A DNA stretch of 64,000 nucleotides from Vombatus ursinus (Eukaryota > Chordata > Mammalia > Diprotodontia > Vombatidae), in contig NW_020948774.1 of NCBI RefSeq assembly GCF_900497805.2, forward strand, positions 904,235-968,234, read 5' to 3'. Numbering within the stretch: position 1 is the first letter of the stretch; each line of letters opens with the position of its first letter. The notes under the pieces are model-generated. The model had not been told where the DNA came from. It did no database searches and was given only the letters and a program-made list of their open reading frames with translations. The translations under genes were made by a program, and so were the position numbers. Shown piece after piece: positions 49,701 to 61,700 of the stretch.

Positions 49701-52700
49701 CTTTAAAAGGTAAGTAGAGGATTTTGTATTTGATCCTAGAGGCTGTAAGGACCCACTGAAGTTTATTGGTTGAAAGAATGACGTGATCAGACTTGTGCTT
49801 GTGGAAAATCGCTTTGGCGGCTTTTTGGTTGACTGTAATGGGGAAGAGACTTGAGGCAAGAAGACCAATTAGGAAGTTGTGGCATTTATCTAAACTCAAA
49901 GTAATGAGAGCCAAAAGTAAAGTAGTGGCTGTGTGAGTGTCTGATGCAAGAGCTATTGTTGAGGTAGAAATGGCAAGATTTGCCAACTGTGGGATGATAA
50001 AGAATGAAGAGTTGATAATGCTGAGACTATGAATCTGAGAGACTGGAAGAATGGTGGCACCTTTGAAAGGGAAGGAATAAGTATTTATTAAGCTCCTACT
50101 ATGTTTGAGGCAATTTAAACTCAACATGTCCAAAACAGAATTCGTTATTTTCCCATCCATTATTTTCCCTTTTTCTGTCAAATCGTTCTAATCACCCAGG
50201 TTTGCAACATCATTGTCCTCTTTGCCTTCTCTTTTTCATCAGATTTCATCCGTTGTCTTTGCCCTTTGCCCTGCACCCTCTCTTTCTCCCCATTCTTCCC
50301 AGAACTCCATTTTGAGGAAGAGCCCAGGACCATCATATTTTATTCTCTGTACTTGACCGGCCATGCCCTGAGATTGCACCTGTTTTGGTCCACCTCTGCT
50401 TTTAATCTCCCTTTTATGTGTGCTCTGCCCGAGCTCCTTGAGGGCCTTAGAATGAATTTGAAGGCTAGGAAGGACTGTCTTTTCTTTTTGCTTATATTTG
50501 TTTTCCCTAGTATTTAGCACAGTGCCTGGCACATAATGAGCACTTATTGCTTCTTGACTTGACTGTCACTGACACATCTAATCATTTGCCAGGTCTTGTC
50601 CATTCTGCCTCTAAAACATCTCTAATATCTGTCCTCTTCTTCTTGCTCATACAGTCATCACTCTGGCTCAGTCCCTCATTGCCTTGCCTTTTACCTGGAT
50701 GATGGCAGTAGCCACCTGATACCCTTGCCTAAGGATTCTCCCCAGTCCGTCCATCCTTCTGTGGCTTCTGGAGTAGGAGCAGGACAAAGAGGAGAATCTA
50801 TTAAAGAGGACAAATGTAATGGTAGCAATAGCCCAATAAAACAGAGGATATAGTACCATCAACCTTGTCTGAACTGATTAGGTTAGCATGCCAAAGACTT
50901 TTCATTCTTTTGCTTGATTCTTGTATTTCTGTCATGCTAGGAGTGGGCATGTCATTAAGGCAGGAAAATGTCATTGCATTTAGAATAGTGGATCCCTGTG
51001 AGTAGAGCCTATTGACAACCCATTTCAATCGACAGCTCCAGAGAACATATTTATTACCCTGTCAGTAAAGGCTCTGTTTTTTATACTACCTAGGGTATAA
51101 TTAAGTTGAAAACAGATTGATGGAATATATATTTAATGTAAGTTGGGGTGATTCAAAACCAAATTATGAAATGCCTTTCCCTCTCCTTTTAAAAATGAAG
51201 TTAAACCTCTTGCTGCAGTAGAATAATTGTTGATTCTGCATTTTGTGTTCAGTTACAAAGTATGAATAGTTCTTCCCTGTACCTAAGATCTCTGTATGAG
51301 TCAAAGTGCTTGAATCACTAGACCACTCTGGGTGGAAGCAGATATATAGCAAAAGGCCAAATGATGCAACCCGTATAAAGAAAGTGGTAGATAGCTTAAT
51401 AGAAAACATTTAGCATGTTCTGTTTTGATACAGAATTTCTAAAGAGTGGCCATTTAAAATAGCTCCATTTTAAGTGTTAATATTCCGAAATAGTCCACCG
51501 CATGTTCCAAAGTTTTGTACAAATCTGAATCACGGTGGTTTGAGGGCTTCCCCAGTTTCTGGAACTGGGCCAGAGCCAGGTCAATCCTCTGTGAGGAGAA
51601 ATGAGGGTCTCTTGCATTCACCAAGACTCTTGTCTGGAAGAGTGGCCACCAACTCATAGAATCGGAGGATCATACCTCAGACTATGTGGCCTCCTCTTCT
51701 GTAGCTTGCCAGGGTAGGATGGTGGTGATGAATGATGGGTGCATTAGTTCCAAGTTCACTAAGATTTAAAATAGGATAATACATTCCCAAACTTATCTCT
51801 GTTTCTCCACTTAGCCACTGCAACATGGATTTCAAACTTAAAAAGATTTTTGAAAACCATATTCTCCCCTGACTGTAGACTCTTTTGATGGTTCAGCCTA
51901 TCCTCCTTTGGCAACTGGCACAGTCACAACAGAATCCCAGGCCAGCGAGCCATGAAACAGTTAGCTGCTTTTGCTTCTATAGAAAGCTGAACAGAACAAC
52001 ATTTCCAAGGCTTAGAAATAGTCCCATAGGATCTACAGTGGCTGCCCTAAATCTGAGATAGGTGTAATCTGCTACTGCTGTAAGTGTCATATTGCAGCAG
52101 AAAAGCTGTGTCAACCAAAAGGTGGTTAATAGCTCACACTTGGGTGCTTTCATGGGGAGGGCATCTGCCAGTAGGAATAAAAAACCCTATTTGTATTGAT
52201 TCCTGTACGTTTACCACTGTCCCTGTCACATGTATTGATTGTATTTTAGATTTAAAATGTTCTTTGTCATCACTTAAACCTTTCTGAGTCAAATGAAAGG
52301 ATTGAGACCCGGCTTTTGGCCTCAGCTCTTGAGTCCAGGCTTTTTCTTCATTGAAGGAGAGCAAGGAAACTGTGTTCCTTATGTTACTCACTTGCTTTTG
52401 TTTTCCTTCCCTTTTTGCAAAGTACAAAAGCTGCATGGAAACTGTTCTGGGCACTAAAAACTTATTGAGTGCCATTAATGGTTTTAGCAATTTGACTTAA
52501 AGTCATTCATTTCCTAAAATTGTCACTGGTTGGGTCTGCATGTGCTCCCAAAACCAGTCACATGAATTTGAGCCTCTTAGTGCCTCCTGGAGATACCTTC
52601 TTGTGCTTCTTCTCACATAGCTCCCATTAGCCCTGATGGGAGATGAAAACCACCCTTTAGTATATAGATAACAGGAAAAAAAAAACGGCCCATAAAGTGG

Positions 52701-52738
52701 TAGCTGCCCACTAACCCTGTCCAGGTAAGGGCTGAACT

Positions 52739-52773
<35 letters not shown>

Positions 52774-55700
52774 TAGTGATAGGCACCAGAAAACCCTGTC
52801 CAAATTTTGAGATTTTACTCTAATGTTTTTGCTCCCAGGGTTCTTTAGTTTATTAGTCTTCATTTGGGAATGACTCCCATAGAAAAATTAATTTTTTTTA
52901 TCTCATTGTAAGAATTTTAAAAACTTTAAGAATTGATACCAGCTTATAAGGCTTAAGGGTCATATAAGTGCACTGAGCTAAGTAGAGATATTGGAATAGC
53001 ATCCATATCCCTGTCATATAATCTGGTTTATCCTAGATTCGTGTTTGTTTATTCACTTAGATCACGACGACTTTCCCCAAGGATCCAGTTTATACTTTTT
53101 CTATTTCACAAAATCCATTCCCTATTGAGAACCGAGATGTCCTAGGCGAGACACAGGTAAGCTTCTCATCCCTAGAAATATATTTTAAAAGATCTGAAGA
53201 TTGACCCTGTGTCAATAGTATTTTTCCAGAAAGTGCCAGGTATTTGATCTCTCTCGCTTATTCATGCCTCTTAAAGAACCTAACCAGACCTTTGACTGAG
53301 ACAACTTTGATCTTAATTGCTACAGGGCCTGTGGCTTCCAGTGACAGATTGTTAGCTGGGCCAATCTCTTCTAAGTCCCCAGAAGCCTGTGGGACCTTGG
53401 GAAAAGGACCCTTTTCAGTTGACTCTTCACTTTTTCCAGCCTCAGTGGTTATGTTAGGCATACGAGCAGCAGTCCCATTTTATTAATTGAGACAAACTCC
53501 TGCAGCTAAAGAAGTGTAAGCAGTTGCTCTTCTTCCCACAGGCTGCCCCACGCCCTGAGATGATTGTCTTTCATAGACACAGTAATTAGAGTGGTTTGTA
53601 TTTCTTTAGAGCCTTCTTAACTAATATCTCTATAAGCATATTTCTTTTCTTCTTTATTTTTTAAAATTAATTTATTTTGAATTATCAACAATCACTTCCA
53701 TAAGCTTTCGAGTTTCAGTTTTTCTCCCCTTCCCACCCCCCCCAAGACTTCATGCAATCTGATACAGGCTTTACATATACATTTCTATTATACATATTTT
53801 CACATTAGTCATGTTGTAAGGAAGATTTAGAACTAATAGGAGGAACCGCCAGAAAGAGGAAACAAAACACAACAGAAGAAAAAAAAATAGCAAATAGTAT
53901 GCTTCAATCTGCATTCAAACTCCATAGTTCTTTCTTTGGATGTGGATAACATTTTCCATCATGAGGCCTTTGGAGATGTCTTAGATCCTTGTATTGCCAG
54001 GAAGGGTAAGTCTATCAATATTAGTCATTGCACAACGTTCTCTTGGTTCTGCTCACTTCACTCAGCATCAGACCATACAAGTCTTTCCAGGTTTTTCTGA
54101 AGTCTGCCTGTTCATGTATTATATAGCACAGTAGTACTCCGTTATATTCATGTACCACTACTTGTTTAGCCATTCCCCAATTGATGGACATCCTCTCAAT
54201 TTCCAATTCTTTGCCACCGCAGTAAGAGCTGCTATAAATATTTTTGTTCATGAGGGTCCTTTTCCCATTTGTATGATCTCTTTGGGATATAGCCCTAGAA
54301 GTGCTTTTGCTGCGTCAAAGGGTATGCACATTTTGATAGCCCTTTGGGCATAGTTCCAAATTGCTCTCCAAAATGGTTGGATCATTTCACAACTCCACCA
54401 ACAATGCATTAGTGTTCCAATTTTCCCACATCATCTCCAACATTTATCATTTTCCTGTTTTGTCATGTTGGCCAATCTGGTGGGTGAGATATGGTACCTC
54501 AGAGTTGTTTTGATTTGTATTTCTCTAATCAATAGTGATTTAGAGAATTTTTTCATATGACTGTAGATGGCTTTAATTTCTTCATCTGAGAACTGCCTGT
54601 TCATATCCTTTGACCATTTATCAGTTGGGGAATGACTTGTATTCTAATAAATTTGACTTAATTCTCTATATATTTTAGAAATGAGGCACTTATCAGAGAG
54701 ACTGGTTGGAAAATATAAGCATATTTCTTAAGAAATTTGTAAAGAGTTGTTCTTCCTCCTCTATAGTAGAGGAAAACTAAGGCTCGGAGAGTTCAAGTGA
54801 CTTTCCTTGAGTTACACAGCTAGTAAATGTTTAATACAGTAGCTGAATCTGTCATTTCACTATACCACCCACTGAAATGTCTCCTTCAATGTTTTGTTAG
54901 AGTTGGGAATGATAGCAGTGACTGAAACATTCATGTACAAATCGGTGTTGTGTTTTGTTTTGTTTTTTAAATATGTATTCATCAATATTTTCTGTTTGGT
55001 ATTATTCCTTAGTTTGTTTTGAATACTAGGGATGGGTGCCCTAGGTCTCTGTTAACTCACATCACTCAAGTTAGACCAACCAAAATAAAGGGCAGATCTT
55101 GAACTATTCTGCCAGTGTGTGCATGCTTTTTTAAATCATCTAGCAGCAGCTGACTTGTGAATAAAGATATTAGCAAACAATATGAATCAAGTATGTTCAT
55201 AATAAGATTTCCTTCTGAAATGGTCACTTTTATAGTGTTCCAAAGGTGCTTCATAGACTTGGCCTTTTTCCCCCCCGAAGACATCTCCAAGAAATTTAGC
55301 ATGTGGGAGAACATTCTCACAGATGTGGTTTCCTGCCTAAAGTGTAAATCTTCTGCTACGTGTTTGCCCAAGGATCAGGGTGAGAGGAGATGGTTCAGAT
55401 GGACTAAAAATGCCAAATATTACCTTTTTATCCCTAAGTGGAATTTGCTGCTATGCATCATTTTTTTCTCCCAGATGTGTGAAACTGAATTGAATTAGGA
55501 TCTTTTTTCCACCTACTTCAAGGTATCTTCTATATCTGGATCTGCTTAACATTTGCTTAGTCTCTTAACTACCTCACTAAATAAGTATTATCCCTAAGGT
55601 TCTCTTTCCAGAAGAATATCAGAAACTCTTTTGAAACTATTCTTTCACTTTGGATCCCATGTTTTTTCATCTCAGTTTAAAAAACACAAAACAAATCCAC

Positions 55701-58700
55701 TTGCCAGCTCTGTATTTGTTCAAATAAGTCTAAATGGAAAAATTATTACTTTCTTCAATATGGAGCTGGAGAACTGAAATGGAATTATAGTAAATCTTAA
55801 TTTTTTCTGTCTCCCTGATCACTACAGGATTTTCACAGTTTGGCTACATACTTGTCTCAGAACACCTCCTCCATTTTCCTAGACATCATCTCAGATTTCC
55901 ATCTGCTCCTCTTTCTGGTCACCAATGAAGTCATGCCTCTTCAGGTATGTAACCCAAGGAGAAAATTCTTGGCTAGAAACCTAAGCATATGGAGTCCAAA
56001 ATTGCCTTGTGGGAGTGATTTCTCTCCTGCTTTCCTTAGGTATCTCCACAGCAGAAACTAGAATGTAGCTCTGGTTGCCTGAAAGGGAATTCTAAAATCA
56101 GTTTCCCAGTCTTTCTGTGCTTCAGGCTTTGAGAGTGTAGAGAGTAGCTTTTTGTAAAAAGAAAATGTTTGTTTAATGATTGGAAGATGAATTTTCTGAT
56201 TTTGGAATCTTCATTGGGACGGCTTCATAAGCTTGCCTTGCATTTTGAGGTTGAGGGTAGCCTTTTCTTTTCTAATCATAAGCAGAGGCAATTCTACGCT
56301 GTCCTAAGGCAGAAAACATTAGAAATACCAGAAGTAAAAATTCCTGTCATAGTTCAAAATTACTGTTCCTGTTCTTTTCTCTTATATCTTTCTCTCCCAA
56401 AACAGTGCTATCTTGGCATAGAGAGCTTGGCTGATTACCAGTCATGGAATTAACATCTGCACAGTTGGCGTTTTCTGATTTTAAAGACACACAGAGCAAA
56501 AAAAAAAAAAAAAAAAGGCATGTGTTTTACACATACTGGGAGTTAGAGACTGTCGGCATGTGCAGAACAGCTAGGCTGACAGCGGACAGCTGGAGATTGG
56601 GACTAATCAGCGTTGTAGCTGGTATCCTTCAGCTTTAGCCTTTCATTTTCGAGAAAATACCAAAGAGGAAGCTAAACAGCATGTTTGGAATTCCCCTTGA
56701 GTTAAAGCATTGACTAACAGCTCCTGTAGTCTGTAGGACAGATTCTTCTAAAGCAGAGGTGAAGTAGGTTGCTCCTTCTTTTTGCCTTTGCACCATGCGT
56801 GGTAGGAAGCTTCTGGTACATGCTACTTGGTTGGTCTTTGCAGCTCCCATATGTCTGGCAGCAACTTCTTTTGTCTTCCTTTGAAGACTTAGTCTTGGGG
56901 CAGCTAGATGGCACAGTGGATACAGCACCAGCCCTGGAGTCAGGAGGACCTGAGTTCAAATATGGCCTCACACACTGACTAGCTGTTTGACCCTGGGCAA
57001 GTCACTTAACCTCCCCAAAAAAATAAAGACCAATCTTGCTCAGCTGGCCCATATACCACTTTCAGCTTGCACTTTTTCTCCTTGGTTATATCCCAGTACT
57101 TAGACCCTCAGTTTCCAAATCTGATCAAACTAACCATCTGAATTGATGAGGTAATGTGAAGAACTTTACAAATCTCTGCATTTTTTTTTTTTTTGCATTT
57201 TTTTGGGGTTGGTGTGAGGCAGTCAGGGTTAAGTGACTTGCCCAGGGTCACATAGCTGGTAAATGTCAAGTGTCTCAGGTCAGATTTGAACTCAGGTCCT
57301 CCTGACTCCAAGACTAAAGCTCTGTACTATACCACCTAGCTGCCCCCCCCCCCCTTTTTTTTTTCTGAGGCATTTGAGGTTAAAGGACTTGCTTAGAGTC
57401 ATACAGCTAGTTAGTATTATGTGTCTGAGGCCAGATTTGAATTCAGGTCCTCCTGACTCTGGGGATGAGCTCTATCTGCTGTACCACCTAGCTGCCCCAA
57501 ATCTCTGTACTTTTTATATCAATAGCCCTAATAATATTCACCCTTCCTCAAACTTACCTATCTGAAAAATATACTTTGCAGATGAATAGGGTGTGTTGGA
57601 GCAGCCTTTGTCCGGATGTTCATTGTTAAGAGCCCCTTGAAGGCTTCACCTTTTAATTTTGTAACTTTTAAAATACTGTGTGTTAGCCTTGAGGGCCTTG
57701 GGCATGAAGTATGTGTTTAAAATACATAATCCCCAAGATAAGGAGAAGCTGAGTTGGGGGGGTGGTGAGGAGAAGGCTACAATTACATCACTCAGTCATC
57801 TCACATACCTGTGTCTGACTCTTTGTTCGCCTGTCCTAAGAATATGAGCCCCCAGGATAAAGGACCCTCTCCTTTATCTTCTGTGATCCTGAACAGCCTG
57901 TCAGTACATGAAAGACAGACACACTATCCCCCACTTGGGGGTTATTTAGGAAGGATTTAGAAGCTTGATTTAGCATACCCATTTATAGCCCAAAGGATGT
58001 GGTTTTTTGAGCTTCGTGGTGTGGCATCTACAGGATTTCTTTAATTCCCTCAGAAGTCTGTCCTTTCAACAAGAGTCATAGGAATCTACTAGCTACATTT
58101 TTGTCTATACTTCACAAAACAGGTTTGAACATACTCATTTTGGTGTCTTTTAGGACAGCATTAGCTTATTGCTGGAGGCCGTGAGGACTAGGAATGAGGA
58201 GCTAGCACAGACTTGGAAAAAATCTGAGCAGTGGGCCACCATTGAACAGCTCTGCAGTAAGTATCTACATTCTGTTCCCATAGCCCCAGCACCTCCTACC
58301 CTCTTTTACCCATTCTCTCTCTCTCTCACCCCCCACCCCCAATTCTGGGAGTCATTATGCTCCCTATTTAAGAAGAGAAGCAAAGCCTTGCCATCTTTAA
58401 ACACTACCACTTGGTGTTTTATAAACTCATAGAGTTTATTTCTTCCCACTAGGACTCAAACCTTAGTGGAGTGTAGGGTTATTTGTGATAGAGAGGTCCA
58501 AACTAAAAATGTGTGCCATGGCATATTTTTAAACTTCTTGGAAACAGCTTACCAAACAGAAACTTGGTATTTTGATAAGCACTGGCTTGGCTAAAAGCCA
58601 CATGTGGGCATTTCTGGCAGAGGAGAATGTCTCATAGACAGACCTTTTTGCACACCTACCCTTCTTCAAAGTGTCCTTGACTAATGATAGAATATATCAC

Positions 58701-61700
58701 AGTCCAAAATCCAAATTAGGTCTTAGAAATATTGTGACATCTTCAGTGCCTAATAAATGTTCTTTACCACGACACACACACACGCGCGTGGACGCGCGCA
58801 AGCGCTTTATGTTGGTTTACATTGGCTATAAAAACCATCCCAATTTGAAACCACAGTTCCATCCCAAACAACTTCAGTTCCTTGGGCCCTCTGTAGCTTT
58901 AGGCTTTTTCCCTGCAGCTTTGAGAAATATCCGAGTGTCCTATAGAAAGAAACTTGAAAATGTCATTGTTGTGGTTGTTTTTTTAAAATTTAGGTTTTAT
59001 CTTCTAGCCAGTGAGGTACATGGATGTTCACCAGAAAGTGAGGGGATCCATTGAAAAGAGATAGATGTATTAATCTGCTGTATTAAAAGAGTAGTTTAAT
59101 AGCCAAAGAACTCTCATTAAATGTGAGAGGATGCAGGGGAAGAGGGAGTAAGTAATGATTAGGGGAGATGAGGAGGAACTTTCTGTTTACATAATAAACG
59201 TTGATTATAAAACCAGTAAAATAGCTGACTAAAATTCCACTTTTTCAAATTATACTTTGTGTTGAGTTATTCTTATTCTGAAAACTGACAGAAAATGAGT
59301 TATTCCCTCAGCAGGTTCATGCACTATTCTGAACTGAACAGGTGATGTGAGCTTTTACATACAGGAACTCCAGCATGTGCTTCAGACCTGGTATAAAGGT
59401 AGTCCCTCAAGCTGTCACTTAGCACTTAGTGCTAATGCTGTATCACCAGATTACTTTTCCCATAGCATTATTTTTCTGTCCTTTGCACAAGCAGTATAGA
59501 AATATTAATCAGAAGCTAGGAAAATTCTAGAATTTATTGTTAAAGTAAAAATTAGTGAATGTCTAGAAAAGGAAATAGTGAACATAGAGAACCCTCATAG
59601 GTTCATCAAAAACAGGTTGTGCCAGACGATTGTATTTCTTTTTTTGACAAGGTTACTAGAGTGGTAGATCAGAAAAATCGATTACCTAGATTTTAGCAAA
59701 GCATTTGACAAAGTCTCATATTCTCTATTTGTGGAAAAGACTCTGGCTAAGCACAAATTAGGTGTACAGTTTGTGTATTCTCAGCTGCCTGGACTTAGTA
59801 GTCATTAATGATTTGATGTCATTTTCAGGAGGGAAGTCTCTAGTGGATCTCCCTCTAGTTTAAGATGATGAAAGAATGTCTAGCTAGTAGCTCACTTAAA
59901 AAGGATCTTTTAGGTCTTAGTGAAGTGTGTGCTCATGTAGCAGTACAATATGGCAGTCAAGAAAGCTAATGCCATCTTAGGTTGTATCAAAAGATGCAAC
60001 CTTTGCTTGCAGTGTCCAGATGGGGATCTTGGAAGATTTGTTCTATTTGGCCTCAGCTGACAGGATTAGAAGCAATGGGTGGTAATTCTGAAGAGATAAA
60101 GTTGGCTTGATATAAAGAAAAACTTCTCAACAATTAGATGCACTGATACACAATGGGCTACCTCATGTAGTTGTGAGTTTTCCCTCCATTGAAAATTTCA
60201 AACAAAAAGACTAGATAATCACTTGTCAGGTGTTTCATAGGGGTGCAGGTTTGGGTCGAATTGGATAGCCTCTGAGGTTCAATGATTTCTGTGAATTGGC
60301 ATTCATTAGAGCCCATTGCAGCACCCTGCAGCCCTAGGGAAGGTGTGAACAGAAAGAATTAGAAGGTCAGGAAAAGTCGATTTGTGTGCAGACAATTTTA
60401 GTCTGATTTAAAAGAGGGCAAGAATGAAAACATACAGTAAGTTCACTACTTAATAGAAGTTTGGATAGCTATCAGGAAGGAAAAACAGATATGAAAGTGT
60501 GTCAATCTGAGCAGTTTCTGAGAGCTTAGAGTCCTTATCCCTACCTTCTCACTCTATAGATGTGGGAATCTTTACCAAAAAAAAGGAAAACCTAAGTCTG
60601 GCATGATTTTACTTGGCAGATTGGTTTGTTTTCCCTTTCTAACTGACTGTGTATCTCTGATTCCATTGAACAGCTATATTTTAAAATTTTTCGTATTATT
60701 TAACATAACCTTTGTTTTTTAGTTTCATTTAAAGTGTGGCTGGCTATTTTAAAAAGTTTATTAATATATTTTGTGTTTACATAACCTTTCTTTCCAAATA
60801 TAGCCCTCTCTCCTCTGCTACCTAGAGAACCATTTCTTCTAACAAAAGATGGAAAAGAAAGAAGAGGAGAAAAGCAATAAGCACAGCTAATCGATATTAA
60901 TTGAGGCTGACAGTATATGCAATGTCTCAGACCCACAGCCCTGTCCTTTTCTGTTCTCCCCCTGCCCCCTCGAAGAGAAAGAAGGGACATGTATTTTCTT
61001 CTGTAGGGCCAAACTTTGCCATTATATAATTACACAGTTATTCAGATTTTATTTTGTTTTTGTTCTTTCCATTTTCCTTATTATAATCTTACAATATTCC
61101 CTTTGTTAAGAAATGATCTCAAGCTGGGTTTTTTTTGTTTTTTGTTTTTTGTTTTTTTGGCTAGGCAGTGGGGTTAAGTGACTTGCCCAGGGTCACACAG
61201 CTAGTAAGTGTTATGTGTATGAGGCCAGATTTGAACTCAAGTCCTCCTGAATCCAGGGCTGGTGCTCTATCAACTGTGCCATCTAGCTACCCTCTCAAGC
61301 TGTTCTTTTAAATCCAAATACCAGTCCCCAGTTATGTTTAGGAGGTGCCTTACAGATATATTTGACACCCAGAATTGTGAAATGAATAGAGAGGTGATAC
61401 TGCATAGGGATTCTAATGTTTCATCTAAGGAATTGCCCAGTAGTTGAGTTAATTTTTATGTGCACACATGTATGTATGTTATGTATGTGTATGCGTGCAT
61501 GTTAGAAGAGCATCTTCACATGTATTATTTCATTTGCGTTCTCCTTACATCCCCATAACGTAGGTAGGGCAACTGTCCCCCCCCCCCCCCTTTTTTTTCT
61601 TAAACAGCTGAGGAAACTGGCTCAAAGAGGCTGATTGCCTAAGCTGGAACCAATTTTTCCAGCCTGTTGTTAGCATCATACTTACCTCCTTTTCACATCT

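Larger units (their letters stand above)
47971..53060 (+). other. NPLOC4: NPLOC4 intron 13 (5.1 kb), L2-rich
   Basis: 48500-50800 is a mosaic of sense and antisense L2-clade pieces. 50800-52740 is unassigned. It contains a protein-like minus-strand stretch (51454-51720) and ends with a 31-A run (52741-52771). Confidence 0.85.
53157..55827 (+). other. NPLOC4: NPLOC4 intron 14 (2.7 kb)
   Basis: It is dominated by the antisense L1 at 53647-54713, followed by an antisense MIR (54760-54872). The rest is unassigned. Confidence 0.85.
55945..58153 (+). other. NPLOC4: NPLOC4 intron 15 (2.2 kb)
   Basis: It contains a poly-A run (about 56500-56517), a sense SINE (56896-57027) and the antisense SINE pair (57181-57498). 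The rest is unassigned. Confidence 0.85.

Noticed and set aside
52503-52771. 31-A run as the tail of a processed gene copy
   Set aside because: No upstream sequence on the same strand could be matched to a transcript, SINE or LINE, and no TSD was seen.
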